A stretch of 64,000 nucleotides of DNA, taken from contig NZ_CP107929.1 of assembly GCF_036017915.1 (NCBI RefSeq), positions 5,088,001 through 5,152,000 on the forward strand, given 5' to 3'. This DNA is from Micromonospora sp. NBC_00421. GTDB lineage: Bacteria; Actinomycetota; Actinomycetes; Mycobacteriales; Micromonosporaceae. The notes beneath the pieces were generated by a model. That model saw only the letters and a program-made list of their open reading frames with translations. It did no database searches and was not told the DNA's origin. Positions 1 to 8,845 of the stretch are shown piece by piece (the first letter of the stretch is position 1; each line of letters starts with the position of its first letter). The position numbers and the translations under genes were made by a program.

Positions 1-567
1 GTCGGCCCAGTCGACCAGACCCCACAGCCGGTCGACGTAGTCCGGACGGACGTTGCGGTACTGCAGGTAGTAGGCGTGCTCCCAGGCGTCGAAGACCAGC
101 AGCGGCGTCGAGCCCTGCCCGACGTTGCCATGGTGGTCGTAGACCTGCTCCACGATCAGCCGCCGCCCCAGCGGCTCCCAGGCCAGCACTCCCCAGCCGG
201 AACCCTGCACGCTCTTGGTCGCCGCCGACAACTGCCCGGCGAAGCCCTCGAACGCGCCGAAGTGCTCGTCGATCGCCGCCGCCAGTTCCCCGTCGGGGCG
301 ACCACCGCCGTCCGGGGAGAGGTTGTTCCAGAAGATCGAGTGCAGCACGTGCCCGGACAGGTTGAACGCGAACGTCTTCTCCAGCCCGACCAAGGCCGCG
401 AAGTCACCCTTGTCGCGGGCCTCGGCGAGCTGCTCGACGGCGTCGTTGCTGCCCTTCACGTACGCCGCATGGTGCTTGCCGTGGTGCAGCTCCAGGATCT
501 CGCCGGACATGGCCGGCTCCAGCGCCCCGTAGTCGTACGGCAGGTCGGGCAGCGAGTAGAGGCCCAC
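1..567 (-). CDS. Superoxide dismutase, Fe/Mn family (partial, C-terminus off the left edge)
   Basis: Converts superoxide to oxygen and hydrogen peroxide in the cytoplasm with a bound Mn or Fe ion. The 189 visible residues start [18 protein letters not shown], the usual family opening, followed by a metal-ligand helix ([13 protein letters not shown]), a central [12 protein letters not shown] segment and the DAWEHAYY signature carrying two metal ligands. The GTG start sits behind GAGGAG. Only the last few residues are missing. Fe and Mn forms cannot be separated by eye. A 17-bp palindrome about 110 bp upstream may be its operator. Confidence 0.95.
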   Translation of the reverse strand, partial: MGLYSLPDLPYDYGALEPAMSGEILELHHGKHHAAYVKGSNDAVEQLAEARDKGDFAALVGLEKTFAFNLSGHVLHSIFWNNLSPDGGGRPDGELAAAIDEHFGAFEGFAGQLSAATKSVQGSGWGVLAWEPLGRRLIVEQVYDHHGNVGQGSTPLLVFDAWEHAYYLQYRNVRPDYVDRLWGLVDWAD

Positions 568-673
568 AGCAACTCCTCGGAATCGTCGGTCGGTGGCGGG
601 GCGGGGCGGACACCCGGGCGAGGTCGGATCATCGCGCGCCCGGACGCCCGCCACTGCTGCCACTATTCCGCAG

Positions 674-690
674 TTGCCAAGTCTTGGCAA
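674..690 (-). promoter_or_regulatory. Fur-family-like palindrome upstream of superoxide dismutase
   Basis: TTGCCAAGTCTTGGCAA is a perfect 8-1-8 palindrome containing a 7-1-7 core (TGCCAAG-T-CTTGGCA). The 7-1-7 layout is typical of Fur/Zur/Nur-type metalloregulators, and actinomycete sod genes are known targets of such regulators (Nur in Streptomyces). The link to this gene is inference from position. The rest of the 568-856 interval shows no gene. Confidence 0.45.
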
Positions 691-856
691 TAAGGCCCGA
701 CGCGGATGGGCCTGCACAGGTCGCCTCGGCTCCCGGTGCTCCGCCGCCACGAGGGACACCGGCGCGAACGGCGCACCGGGACCGGCAGCGGACCGGGAGG
801 TGGGTGGACAGCGTCGTGGCCCGGAGCCGGTCGGCTCCGGGCCACGACGTCACAGG

Positions 857-2170
857 TCAGGCGCAGGTGATGTTGCTGGGCGGCGGGGTGCCGTTGCCGG
901 TGGCGGTGAATCCGAAGGTGGTCGAGCCGTTGGCGGCCAGCGCGCCGTTGTAGGCGGCGTTGCGGACGGTGACGTTACCGGTGCTGCCGGTGTTGACACC
1001 GTTCCAGACGCTGCTGATCGCCTGGCCGCTGGCCAGGCTCAGGCCCACGGCCCAGCCGCTGATGGCGCTGGCGCTGGTGTTGGTCACGGTGACCTCACCC
1101 TGGAACCCGCCGGGCCAGCTGTTGACCGCCTTGTAGGTGGCGGTGCAGCCGCCGGGTCCGCTGGTAGGCGGAGCCGTGGTCGGCGGCGCGGTCGTGGGCG
1201 GCGCGGTGGTGGGCGGCGCGGTCGTCGGCGGCGCGGTCGTCGGCGGGGTGGTCGTCGGCGGGGTGGTGGACGCGAACTGGGTGAAGAACTTCCAGATCTC
1301 CCCCGAGGTCCAGGTCCGGGAGTCGTTGGGGCTGCCCGACCCGTCTACCGGGCTGGGGGTGTGGTCCCCGTCGAACGCGGCCCACTGCACCGGGTAGCCG
1401 GAGCGGCAGCCGGAGTAGGTGGTGGTGATGTGGGTGAAGGTGTTCAGGCCGGGCTCACGCGGGCTCTGTGCGGTGCAGCCGTTGTTCCGGACGAACGTGT
1501 CCCGCAGCGACCGACCCATGGAGATGTTCAGCACGCTGTCGTGGGTGCCGTGGATGCCGAAGTAGGGCACCGGCTGGGTGCCGCCGTTGCAGCCGCTGAG
1601 CTGGGCGCCGGAGAGCACGGCGACCGCGCGGACGACGGTGGGCCGGGCGCAGGCCACCGCGTAGCTCATCGCCCCGCCGTAGCTCCAGCCCAGCACGAAC
1701 CGCTGGGTGGTGTCGACGCACAGGTCGTTCTCGACCTGCCGGGTGATGTCGTCGAAGAGGGTCAGGTCCCGACCGTTGGTGTTGGCCCAACCCGCGTCGA
1801 TGCCCTGGGGGGCGACGAAGATCGTGCTGTTGTTCGACAGCGGCAGCAGGCCGTAGTAGCCGGCCGAGGAGACATTCTGGGCCGAACCGTTCAACCAGTG
1901 GAAGCCGACGACCAGCCGGTACTGGCGGTTGCGGTCGTACCCGTCCGGGATCCGCAGGATGTAGCTGCGGTTCTGCCCGCTGCTGGAGATCGTGCGCGTC
2001 CCGTTGGTCAGCGTGGGGGCCTTGCCGCAGCCCGCGGTCGCCGCGAGGGCGCCGTTCGTCGCGGCCTCCGCCGTTGCCGGCAGGCCGCCGTTCAGCGCGC
2101 CGCCGACGGTCGCCGCGAGGAGGACGGCCGCGGCGGCGATGGTGGGGAGTAGATGTCTGTGTTTCACCAT
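857..2170 (-). CDS. Secreted PHB-depolymerase-family esterase with C-terminal CBM2
   Basis: Exported alpha/beta-hydrolase, probably a feruloyl/acetyl-xylan-type esterase acting on plant polysaccharide. 437 residues from an ATG behind AAGGAG. Domains: signal peptide (about 1-35), esterase domain (about 45-320), Pro/Thr linker of repeated PPTTA units (about 320-355), and a CBM2-like cellulose-binding module opening GGCTATYKAVNSWPGGFQG. The nucleophile is in GWSYGG (GxSxG). HGTHD and DGDH near the end of the catalytic domain are candidates for the remaining catalytic residues. Family members include PHB depolymerases and LpqC-like esterases; the CBM argues for a cell-wall substrate. Two palindromes lie upstream. 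Confidence 0.9.
   Translation of the reverse strand: MVKHRHLLPTIAAAAVLLAATVGGALNGGLPATAEAATNGALAATAGCGKAPTLTNGTRTISSSGQNRSYILRIPDGYDRNRQYRLVVGFHWLNGSAQNVSSAGYYGLLPLSNNSTIFVAPQGIDAGWANTNGRDLTLFDDITRQVENDLCVDTTQRFVLGWSYGGAMSYAVACARPTVVRAVAVLSGAQLSGCNGGTQPVPYFGIHGTHDSVLNISMGRSLRDTFVRNNGCTAQSPREPGLNTFTHITTTYSGCRSGYPVQWAAFDGDHTPSPVDGSGSPNDSRTWTSGEIWKFFTQFASTTPPTTTPPTTAPPTTAPPTTAPPTTAPPTTAPPTSGPGGCTATYKAVNSWPGGFQGEVTVTNTSASAISGWAVGLSLASGQAISSVWNGVNTGSTGNVTVRNAAYNGALAANGSTTFGFTATGNGTPPPSNITCA
1162..1266. repeat. 15-bp tandem repeats encoding the PPTTA linker
   Basis: About seven near-identical 15-bp units of the type GTCGTCGGCGGCGCG, read on the minus strand as Pro-Pro-Thr-Thr-Ala/Pro. They encode the flexible linker between the esterase and CBM2 domains. 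Copy number could vary by slippage. Confidence 0.8.
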
Positions 2171-2479
2171 TGCTTGGCTCCTTGCCAGGGGTGTTCTGTC
2201 CCAGTGGTGGTGGGTGCGAGGTCGACCCGACGAGCGCCGGCTGCGCCCCGCAGGGCAGCAGGATGCGCAGGACGATTCACACCTCGTCTCCTCGCGGTCA
2301 GCGAGTCGATTCGGGTAGGCGGACGCGCCCGTTCGGCGCAGGCGGCACGGCAGCTCGGTGGGGCGGCCCGGACTGGTCACCGACCGGCAGGACGGCGGGA
2401 GGGGTGCCCGCGGATGCCGCTGCCGATTGACTGAGGTGACTGGGAGCGTGCCCTTCGCTCCTGCGCCGAAAGATAGCAG

Positions 2480-2491
2480 GTTATCGATAAC
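2480..2491. promoter_or_regulatory. Palindromic operator candidate GTTATCGATAAC
   Basis: A perfect 12-bp palindrome with a central CG, AT-rich against its GC-rich surroundings, about 310 bp upstream of the esterase start. Such centre-CG palindromes are typical LacI-family operators in carbohydrate genes. No LacI-family gene is present in the window, so the regulator is unknown. Confidence 0.45.
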
Positions 2492-2622
2492 ATACTCAAC
2501 CGGGCGAGCGGCGACCGCAGCCGGCACGGGCGAAACAGGTCCACCGCTTGCGGACCGACCGCCGGCGTCCGACGGCTGCTCGGCGCAGGGCTGCGGGTGC
2601 GCAGGGCCGGGTCGACACCCTC

Positions 2623-2653
2623 GAAACTTGCGGTTGAGAAGTTCGCAACTTTC
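2623..2653. promoter_or_regulatory. Inverted repeat GAAACTTGCG / CGCAACTTTC
   Basis: Two 10-bp arms (2623-2632 and 2644-2653) match as an inverted repeat except at one position, around an 11-bp spacer. The GAAA..TTTC theme resembles regulatory sites of actinomycete polysaccharide-degradation genes. Function is inferred. Confidence 0.3.
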
Positions 2654-2945
2654 TGGGAATCTGGCGTTCCGCCGACGGCTCCAGCGCCGCCCGGCGTTTC
2701 TTCAACCTGCACGCACCGGCAACGACCGGATCGAGGCCGCGTTCCGCGCCGCCGATGCGGCCGACCCGAACGCCGAACTGGTCGGCTGGACCGGCAGGCG
2801 GCGGGCTCGGCACAGGCCGAGCCCGTCGCACGCCGCAGGGCCGGTGGCAGGAGAGGCGTACGGAGATCGGCAGTGCATGCCAGGTGGCTGTCGGCCAGGG
2901 GTGCCGGGGTCCTCGGCGCGCGACCGGCGTACGCGGATTCGACTG

Positions 2946-3251
2946 TCACTCCGGGCGCGGGTGGTCCTGGTTACGCCGGAGGGCCTCTTCGAGCTGGTCT
3001 TCGAGAATGATGATCCGGCACGCGGCTTCCAGCGCCGTGCCCTGGTCGACCATCTCCCGGGCCCGCGCGGCAAGACGCAACTGGTAACGGGAGTAGCGGC
3101 GGTGGCCACCGGCCGACCGGACCGGGGTGATCAGCTTCAGCTCGTCGAGGCGACGCAGAAAGTCCTGCGAGACGCCTGTCATCTCCGCGGCGCGACCCAT
3201 CGTGTAGGCGGGGTAGTCCTCGTCGTCGAACATGTCGTCGGGTTGGGCCAT
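2946..3251 (-). CDS. MerR-family transcriptional regulator
   Basis: A 101-residue DNA-binding protein. The winged-helix region reads YTMGRAAEMTGVSQDFLRRLDE followed by GGHRRYSRYQ, the MerR signature of helix-turn-helix and wing. A helical dimerisation tail (AAREMVDQGTALEAACRIIILEDQLEE) ends the protein and no effector domain follows, as in short HspR-like members. The ATG at 3251 was chosen because GAGGAG precedes it; an ATG 15 bp further upstream has no ribosome site. Targets cannot be predicted. Confidence 0.85.
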   Translation of the reverse strand: MAQPDDMFDDEDYPAYTMGRAAEMTGVSQDFLRRLDELKLITPVRSAGGHRRYSRYQLRLAARAREMVDQGTALEAACRIIILEDQLEEALRRNQDHPRPE

Positions 3252-3271
3252 CCACACTCCTCTCATGACGA

Positions 3272-3300
3272 GGGCCCCGGCGCGGGAAGCGCCGGGGCCC
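3272..3300 (-). terminator. Strong GC hairpin downstream of 3306-3635
   Basis: Perfect 12-bp stem (GGGCCCCGGCGC / GCGCCGGGGCCC) with a GGGAA loop, 5 bp past the TAA of the minus-strand ORF at 3306-3635 and before the MerR start. It looks like a transcription terminator separating the two. Confidence 0.7.
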
Positions 3301-3305
3301 GGGGT

Positions 3306-3635
3306 TTACGGGTCAAAAACACCATCTACCGACAGGTACGTCGGGTTGTCGTATCCGCACCCGCCACCAGCGGCGGCCTGAGGCGCGAGGATCGCATAAG
3401 CGTGACCGGAGACCACCTCTCGTTCGATGGAAACTGCGGTGTCCGGCTCCAGGCATGAGACTGCGTCCCGGAGACGGGCGATCCAACGGTGTTCGGGGCC
3501 CTCCCTTTCCTCTGCTTTCATTTCCTGGTACTGGTCGTGCTGTCCGCCGGTGGCGGAGCCCCACGCGACTTCACGGCCCCATCCACGTGCGACGGACTGT
3601 CCTACCAGGTGAGCCCTGAACCAGCATTGGCCCAC
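3306..3635 (-). CDS. Hypothetical protein
   Basis: 109 residues from a GTG, or about 71 from the internal ATG at 3521, which has a weak AGGA upstream. I do not recognise the family. It is charged and helical in the middle (KAEEREGPEHRWIARLRDAV), then predicted beta (TAVSIEREVVSGHAYAIL), ending GGCGYDNPTYLSVDGVFDP. A strong terminator hairpin immediately after the stop codon supports transcription on this strand. No membrane segment or signal peptide. Confidence 0.4.
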   Translation of the reverse strand: MGQCWFRAHLVGQSVARGWGREVAWGSATGGQHDQYQEMKAEEREGPEHRWIARLRDAVSCLEPDTAVSIEREVVSGHAYAILAPQAAAGGGCGYDNPTYLSVDGVFDP

Positions 3636-3680
3636 CTGTCTGCCCTGACCTGGAATTACGTCAGGGTCTTGACGTCAACT

Positions 3681-3824
3681 TCACGTTTCCTGTCGTGCTG
3701 TCTGCGGTGATCGAATTTCCACCGCTGTGCCGAGTGGGCCACGAGACATGTCCGCGGCTCCTGGATAACGCTCGGCTACTTCGTCGGCGTCTTCGACGAT
3801 CTCTGCTGTCAACAACAGGAACAT
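3681..3824 (-). CDS. Small ORF, 47 residues, coupled to a 12-codon ORF
   Basis: Encodes MFLLLTAEIVEDADEVAERY and continues to SPQTARQET. The start codon overlaps the stop (TAATG) of a 12-codon frame at 3824-3862 (MREALDILAAGG), the arrangement of translational coupling. Either this is a genuine micro-operon or one small gene broken by a frameshift near 3824. The family is unknown. It lies between the ABC exporter operon and the hypothetical gene at 3306. Confidence 0.25.
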   Translation of the reverse strand: MFLLLTAEIVEDADEVAERYPGAADMSRGPLGTAVEIRSPQTARQET

Positions 3825-3912
3825 TAACCACCCGCAGCAAGAATGTCTAGCGCTTCGCGCATAGATTTTCTCGGTGAGCGCGCGTACACCCTGGGTGTCG
3901 GCAGAGCCGTGG

Positions 3913-5172
3913 TCAGACGCTGGCGAGCGCCTCGGTCGGCGGGAGGGCGGCGGCCCGCATCGACGGGTAGACGCCGGCCACCATGCCGACCACCACGGCA
4001 CCGCCCAGCCCGGCGAGGGTCGACGACAGCGGCACCACGACCGGCCAGTGGTGGAAGGCGGCGTAACCGACGGTGACGGCCAGCCCGAGCAGCGTCCCGG
4101 TGACGCCGCCCAGCGTCGCCAGGGCCACCGACTCGGTGAGGAACTGGCCCCGGATCTGCCCCCGGTTCGCCCCGAGCGCGCGGCGCAGGCCGATTTCGGC
4201 CCGCCGTTCGAGCACCGAGATGACCATGGTGTTGGCCACCCCGATCCCGCCCACCAGCAACGCCACCGCAGCCAGGGCGAGGAAGAGGGCCGAGAAGGCG
4301 TTCTCCGTGGCGCGTTTCGCGGCGAGGGCGTCCGAGGGGCGACTGACCAGCACGTCGGCGGGCCGTTCCGGGCTGACCGTCTCCGGCAGCACCGCCCGGA
4401 CCTGCTCCACCGCGGGTTCCAGGGACCTGACGTACAGCACGGTGGGGTGACCGTCGAAGCCGAGTTCGGACTGCGCAGCCGGCCAGCCGACCAGCACGGA
4501 CCGGTCGATCTCCGGCAGCAGTGGGACGTCGGCCAGGATGCCGACGACGGTGAACCACCGGTCACCGATCATCACCTGCTGGCCGGGACCGTCCCCCGGG
4601 GACACGTCCAGGACTCCCAACCGGGTCGCCGCCACCGAGCCGAGCACCACTGTGGGAAACCGGGCGGTGGCCGGGGTGAGCCAGCTGCCGTGCTGCACCC
4701 GGGCATTGATGATCGGGAGCAGGTCGAGCTGGCTGGCCAGCACCGTCAGCCCGGAGCCGTCCCCCGGGTCGGTGCGGTCGGAGCGGCGGATCAGGGCGTG
4801 CGTGTTGGCGACCGCGCTGACGCTGGTCACCGGGCCGATCCGCCGCACCATGCCGGTCGACTCCGGGGGCAGCAGCGCCGGCGGATCCTGGTCGGGCAGT
4901 GCGTTCACCTGGAGCAGGTTGGTGCCGAGCGCGGAGAGTTCCCGCATCAGTTGGGCCTGGCTGGAGGCGGGGATGCCGGTGACCACGATCATGGTGGCGA
5001 TCCCGATGGCGATGCCGAGGGCGGACAACGCGGCCCGGGCCCGGCGGGTACGGATGCCGAGCAGCCCCAGGCCGAGCAGGTCGACCACGGCCAGCCGGAC
5101 CGGCCGGGCGGCGGCGAGTGCGGTACGGGGGTGCGCCTCGTGCCTCGTACCCGTGATGGTGGGTCTGGTCAT
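3913..5172 (-). CDS. ABC transporter permease, MacB/FtsX type
   Basis: Membrane subunit of an ATP-driven exporter, 419 residues. One transmembrane helix near residue 45-65 ([17 protein letters not shown]), a large extracytoplasmic MacB-like periplasmic core domain (about 75-290), then three C-terminal helices of the FtsX domain ([20 protein letters not shown]; the segment near [37 protein letters not shown]). The start overlaps the stop of the ATPase gene by 4 bp. With the adaptor and ATPase it forms a tripartite-like system for peptides, antibiotics or lipoproteins; substrate unknown. Confidence 0.92.
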   Translation of the reverse strand: MTRPTITGTRHEAHPRTALAAARPVRLAVVDLLGLGLLGIRTRRARAALSALGIAIGIATMIVVTGIPASSQAQLMRELSALGTNLLQVNALPDQDPPALLPPESTGMVRRIGPVTSVSAVANTHALIRRSDRTDPGDGSGLTVLASQLDLLPIINARVQHGSWLTPATARFPTVVLGSVAATRLGVLDVSPGDGPGQQVMIGDRWFTVVGILADVPLLPEIDRSVLVGWPAAQSELGFDGHPTVLYVRSLEPAVEQVRAVLPETVSPERPADVLVSRPSDALAAKRATENAFSALFLALAAVALLVGGIGVANTMVISVLERRAEIGLRRALGANRGQIRGQFLTESVALATLGGVTGTLLGLAVTVGYAAFHHWPVVVPLSSTLAGLGGAVVVGMVAGVYPSMRAAALPPTEALASV

Positions 5173-5855
5173 CGGGCCGTCACCACCGTGCCGGAGTCGG
5201 CGACCAGGCTGCCGTCGCGCATCTCGATCCGGCGGGGCAGCCGGTCGGCGATGTCCCGGTCGTGGGTGATCACGGCGATGGTGGTGCCCTCCCCGTGCAG
5301 CCGGTAGAGCAGGTCCAGGACGGTCTGGCCGGTGCGGGTGTCCAGTGCCCCGGTGGGTTCGTCGGCGAGCAGCAGGGCGGGCTGGTGGACCAGGGCCCGG
5401 GCGATCGCCACCCGCTGCCGCTCGCCGCCGGAGAGCTGGTGCGGCAGGTGGGTGACCCGGTGCGACAGACCGACCCGGTCGAGCGCCGCGAGGGCCAACG
5501 GTCGGCGGTCCCGGCGCGGCACCCCGGCATAGAGCAGGCCGGTGGCGACGTTCTCGGTGGCGGTGAGCCCGGCGGTGAGGTGGAACTGTTGGAAGACGAA
5601 GCCGAGCCAGCGCCCGCGTAGCGCGGACAGTCGCCGGTCGGAGAGGTCGGCGACGTCGAGGCCGCCGAGGCGCACCGTGCCGGAGGTCGGCCGGTCCAGG
5701 GTGCCCATGATGTTGAGCAGCGTCGACTTGCCGGAGCCGGACGGGCCGACGATGGCCAGCATCTCCCCCTCGGTGATGTCGAGGGAGACGCCGGCGAGTG
5801 CGGTGACCCCGCCCGGATAGACCATGGAGGCGTCGCGTACGGCAAGTACGGTCAC
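5169..5855 (-). CDS. ABC transporter ATP-binding protein, MacB/LolD type
   Basis: 228-residue nucleotide-binding subunit. Walker [10 protein letters not shown] near residue 38, Q-loop in [11 protein letters not shown] signature LSGGERQRV, Walker [13 protein letters not shown] and the H-loop ITHD. The short LolD/MacB architecture and the neighbouring FtsX permease indicate export of a bulky substrate. It overlaps both neighbours by 4 bp, so all three genes are translationally coupled. Confidence 0.97.
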   Translation of the reverse strand: MTVLAVRDASMVYPGGVTALAGVSLDITEGEMLAIVGPSGSGKSTLLNIMGTLDRPTSGTVRLGGLDVADLSDRRLSALRGRWLGFVFQQFHLTAGLTATENVATGLLYAGVPRRDRRPLALAALDRVGLSHRVTHLPHQLSGGERQRVAIARALVHQPALLLADEPTGALDTRTGQTVLDLLYRLHGEGTTIAVITHDRDIADRLPRRIEMRDGSLVADSGTVVTAR

Positions 5856-7093
5856 GAGGTGGTCACCACCTTCATGCCCTCGGTGAGGCCGTCGCCGTTG
5901 ACCTCGACCATCCCCTTGGCGAACATGCCGGTCGTGACGGCGACGAACCGGCCGTCGGCCAGTTGCAGGGCGTAGCCGCCCTCGCTGAGCGCCACCAGCG
6001 CGCCGACGGGGACGGCGAGGACGTCCGCCCGGGTCTCGCCGGCCAGGTCGACCTGCACGTCGGCGGCGTCGATGCCGGCCAGGTCTTCGTCCACGGTCAC
6101 CGTGACGGCACGCTTCGACTCGGCGGTCCCCGCCGGGCCGTCCTCCTGCTGCACGGTGGTGCTGACGGCGGAGACCGAGCCGTCGGCGGTCTTGTCGTCC
6201 GGCAGCGTCACCGTCACCTGGTCACCCCGCTGGATCGTGCCGGCCTCGGTGACGTTGGCCAGCACGGTGATCACCTTGGCGGTGGGCGTGACGGTCAGCA
6301 ACGGCGTGGCGGCGTCGTCCCCCCGCAACGCGGTGACGCCGTCCACCCGGACCGCGCCGGGCAGCACGGCGACGTCGCCGACCCCGATCCGGCCGGTCAC
6401 CGGCAGCTCGGCGTCCTGCTGCCAGCGCTTGACCGCCCGGATCAGCGCCCCGGTCAGCACGCCCTCGCCCTTGCGGACGACGACCCGGGTCGAGCCGCCC
6501 GCCGCCTGACCGCCCGCCGTCGACGCGGGATCCGCCACCGGCTCGCCCTGCCCCGCCGCCGGATTCCCCGGCTTGGCAGGCGATTTCCCCGGTGCCGCCG
6601 GCCGGGTGACCGTCTCCCCCGCGCCGGGCTGGCGACCGATCTCGTAGCCCAGCGCCTTGAGGTTCGCCGCGACGATCCGCACGTCGCGGCCCACCGTGCC
6701 GGGTTCCGCCAGATCGCGGTAGAGCGGCATGCCGCCGTAGAACAGCGGCACCGGTTGGTCGTCGACCCGGTAGAGCTGCTTGCCCCGGCTGATCGTCGAC
6801 CCGGCCTGCGGCAGCCAGGTGACGGTCCCGCTCCGGCCCCCCTTCACCGGTTCCGCCCGGCCGTATCCGAGGGTGCCGGTCAACGACACGGTGGCGGAGA
6901 GGTCGGTCCGGACGACGGCCACGGTCTCCACCGCGGCCGGCGGACCGGCCGAGGACCCGGGCGGGACACGGTGGACCGCCCAGACGACGCCGGCCCCGAC
7001 GACCGACGTCGCCAGGACCAGCACGGCCGAGAGGATGCTCCGTCGACTGATGCGGCGTGGTGAGCTCTGCGCTGGTGGCTGTTCTATTGGCAC
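5852..7093 (-). CDS. Efflux adaptor (HlyD/RND-type membrane-fusion protein) with peptidoglycan-binding-like insert
   Basis: First gene of the exporter operon. One N-terminal membrane anchor ([20 protein letters not shown]), then a biotinyl-lipoyl-like half ([20 protein letters not shown]), a central segment ([11 protein letters not shown] ... [20 protein letters not shown]) resembling a peptidoglycan-binding repeat, and a beta-barrel C-terminal half ([20 protein letters not shown]). It should link the permease to the cell envelope. The GTG at 7093 (413 residues) was preferred because upstream DNA carries a promoter-like palindrome; an in-frame ATG at 7174 would add 27 residues. Neither has a good ribosome site. 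Confidence 0.88.
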   Translation of the reverse strand: MPIEQPPAQSSPRRISRRSILSAVLVLATSVVGAGVVWAVHRVPPGSSAGPPAAVETVAVVRTDLSATVSLTGTLGYGRAEPVKGGRSGTVTWLPQAGSTISRGKQLYRVDDQPVPLFYGGMPLYRDLAEPGTVGRDVRIVAANLKALGYEIGRQPGAGETVTRPAAPGKSPAKPGNPAAGQGEPVADPASTAGGQAAGGSTRVVVRKGEGVLTGALIRAVKRWQQDAELPVTGRIGVGDVAVLPGAVRVDGVTALRGDDAATPLLTVTPTAKVITVLANVTEAGTIQRGDQVTVTLPDDKTADGSVSAVSTTVQQEDGPAGTAESKRAVTVTVDEDLAGIDAADVQVDLAGETRADVLAVPVGALVALSEGGYALQLADGRFVAVTTGMFAKGMVEVNGDGLTEGMKVVTTS

Positions 7094-7110
7094 GCCGAGA
7101 GCATGGCGAC

Positions 7111-7125
7111 GGTTCTTCAGGAACC
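7111..7125 (-). promoter_or_regulatory. Palindrome GGTTC-N5-GAACC upstream of the exporter operon
   Basis: GGTTCTTCAGGAACC lies 18 bp upstream of the GTG of the adaptor gene, where the core promoter or transcription start should be. A repressor site is plausible, but the regulator is unknown. Confidence 0.35.
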
Positions 7126-7405
7126 TGTCAGGATCTCGAGGACCAGCGCCCGCTGATCCGCTTCGCGATCTCATGGCGGGGCGGTCGTCGACATCCGGTC
7201 GACCTTTCCCGCATCAGCCGTTCGGCTGGTAATCGATCCGTTTTTCGGGTAGCATTCGATCCCTGAACTGGACGACATGACGCGGTGACCAGACCCGTGA
7301 TCGTGACCTTGCGACAGTGCGCAGCCCGTCCGCGTGCTACGGCGACAAGCCGATTCGGAGCACTTCCGGTCGTACCGATCAGCGGGCACGTGCGGAAGGC
7401 CCACC

Positions 7406-8206
7406 ATGCTCACCACAGCCGAACCGACGACCCGCCAGCAGCACGACCAGAGCACCAGGGCCGCCAGTGCCGACGATCTCCTGGCGGCGATGGCCGCGAT
7501 GCCGGCCGACGACCCGCGCCGTCCGGCGCTGCGGGCACACGCCATCGAGGCATGGCTGCCGCTCGCCCGGCACCTGGCCCGTCGCTACTCGGGACGCGGG
7601 GTCCAGGACGAGGACCTGACCCAGACCGCGGCGGTCGGGCTGATCAAGGCGGTCGACCACTTCGACCCGACCCGGGGGGTCGCCTTCACCGGTTACGCCA
7701 TCCCCACGGTGGTCGGTGAGATCAAGCGCTACTTCCGGGACCGCACCTGGTCGGTGCGGGTTCCTCGCCGTCTCCAGGAACTGCGCCTGGCCGTCAGCGA
7801 GGCGAACAGCACCCTCACCCACACGCTGGGGCGCTCGCCGACCGTCGCCGACGTGGCTGACTACCTGAACCTGCCGGAGGAGACCGTCCTGGAAGGGCTG
7901 GAGGGTGCCCGGGCCTACCGGGCGACCTCGCTGTCCACCCCCATCGGCACGGACAGTGGCATGGATCTCGCCGACACGCTGGGCGCCGACGACCACGACT
8001 TCGAGCTGGTCGAGATCCACGTCGCCCTCGGCCCCGCCTTGGCCACCCTGCCGGAACGCCAACGCCAGATCCTGGCCCTACGCTTCCACGGCAACCTGAC
8101 CCAGGCGGAGATCGCCGACCGGATCGGCATCTCCCAGATGCACGTCTCCCGGCTCATCACCCGGGCGCTGGCCACGCTGCGCGGCCGGCTCACCGACGAG
8201 GGCTGA
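7406..8206 (+). CDS. RNA polymerase sigma factor, SigB/SigF/SigG family
   Basis: 266-residue group 3 sigma factor directing stress or developmental transcription. Region 2 (LARHLARRYSGRGVQDEDLTQ to GVAFTGYAIPTVVGEIKRYF), then RDRTWSVRVPRRLQEL, region 3, and region 4 with an HTH (LTQAEIADRIGISQMHVSRL). The conserved GEIKRYFRD and VRVPRR motifs are typical of the SigB/F group controlled by partner switching. The ATG was chosen for GGAAGG six bases upstream. The PP2C phosphatase and STAS protein just downstream fit its regulatory circuit. Confidence 0.95.
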   Translation: MLTTAEPTTRQQHDQSTRAASADDLLAAMAAMPADDPRRPALRAHAIEAWLPLARHLARRYSGRGVQDEDLTQTAAVGLIKAVDHFDPTRGVAFTGYAIPTVVGEIKRYFRDRTWSVRVPRRLQELRLAVSEANSTLTHTLGRSPTVADVADYLNLPEETVLEGLEGARAYRATSLSTPIGTDSGMDLADTLGADDHDFELVEIHVALGPALATLPERQRQILALRFHGNLTQAEIADRIGISQMHVSRLITRALATLRGRLTDEG

Positions 8207-8247
8207 GCCCCGCGAGTACGGCGGGCAGCCACGGGTATCCGGTGCCC

Positions 8248-8799
8248 ATGGCGCGGTACACGAAGCCCGAGCTGCGGGAGCAGCTGAAGGAAGAGATCCG
8301 GGCCGGCGACCGGGGCGGCCGGCCGGGGCAGTGGTCGGCACGCAAGTCGCAGCTGCTGACCAGGGAGTACCAGCAGCGCGGCGGCGGTTACCAGGGTCCC
8401 CGGGACGAGCGGCAGAAGTCCCTGCGGCGCTGGGGCGACCAGAAGTGGCGGACCAGGCAGGGCACCAGCCGGGCCCGCCACGACGGTGAGACCGACCGCT
8501 ACCTGCCAGACCAGGCCTGGAAGCAGCTCTCCCCGCAGCAGCAGCGCGCCACCGACGCCAGGAAGCGCAGGGCGTCGACGTCCGGCCGGCAGTACGTCGC
8601 CAACACCGGGCCGGCCAGACGCGCACGCCGCACCGCCGCGTCGGCCGTCTCCCTCACCGAGTTGCCCGTCGCGGAGGCGACCCGGCACGTCCGTGACCTC
8701 GACACCGCCCAGCTCCGGGCCGCCCTGCGGGCGGAACGTCGGGGCAAGGGACGCAAGACGCTCATCCGACGGCTGGAGTCCGCCCTCGACCGTCGCTGA
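8248..8799 (+). CDS. DUF5872-like basic protein
   Basis: 183 residues, strongly basic, no membrane segments. The N-terminus (RYTKPELREQLKEEI, then GDRGGRPGQWSARKSQLL) matches what I recall of the DUF5872 family of small actinobacterial and phage proteins. The C-terminal part (DLDTAQLRAALRAERRGKGRK) looks like a small helical DNA-binding motif. No function is known. An alternative GTG start lies two codons upstream. It sits between the sigma factor and the PP2C phosphatase and may be stress-induced with them. Confidence 0.8.
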   Translation: MARYTKPELREQLKEEIRAGDRGGRPGQWSARKSQLLTREYQQRGGGYQGPRDERQKSLRRWGDQKWRTRQGTSRARHDGETDRYLPDQAWKQLSPQQQRATDARKRRASTSGRQYVANTGPARRARRTAASAVSLTELPVAEATRHVRDLDTAQLRAALRAERRGKGRKTLIRRLESALDRR

Positions 8800-8833
8800 A
8801 TCCGCCCGTGAGGCGACCGGCACCCGGAGTGCA

Positions 8834-8839
8834 TATGCT
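8834..8839 (+). promoter_or_regulatory. -10 box (TATGCT) of a leaderless transcript
   Basis: TATGCT ends six bases before the GTG at 8846, the spacing expected if transcription begins at or next to the start codon. No ribosome-binding sequence precedes the GTG, which fits leaderless translation. Confidence 0.5.
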
Positions 8840-8845
8840 CGGCGG

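Larger units (their letters stand above)
2171..2945. other. Long intergenic region without a convincing gene
   Basis: About 775 bp between the esterase start and the stop of the MerR gene. Open frames here lack Shine-Dalgarno sites and sensible composition. It holds two inverted repeats, listed separately, that look like repressor sites for the esterase gene. Confidence 0.6.

Noticed and set aside
76-693. Plus-strand ORF over the superoxide dismutase gene
   Set aside because: It is the opposite-strand reading of a clear coding gene; no ribosome site or recognisable protein.
593-2152. Long plus-strand ORF opposite the esterase
   Set aside because: Shadow frame caused by GC3 bias; Gly/Arg-rich low-complexity product.
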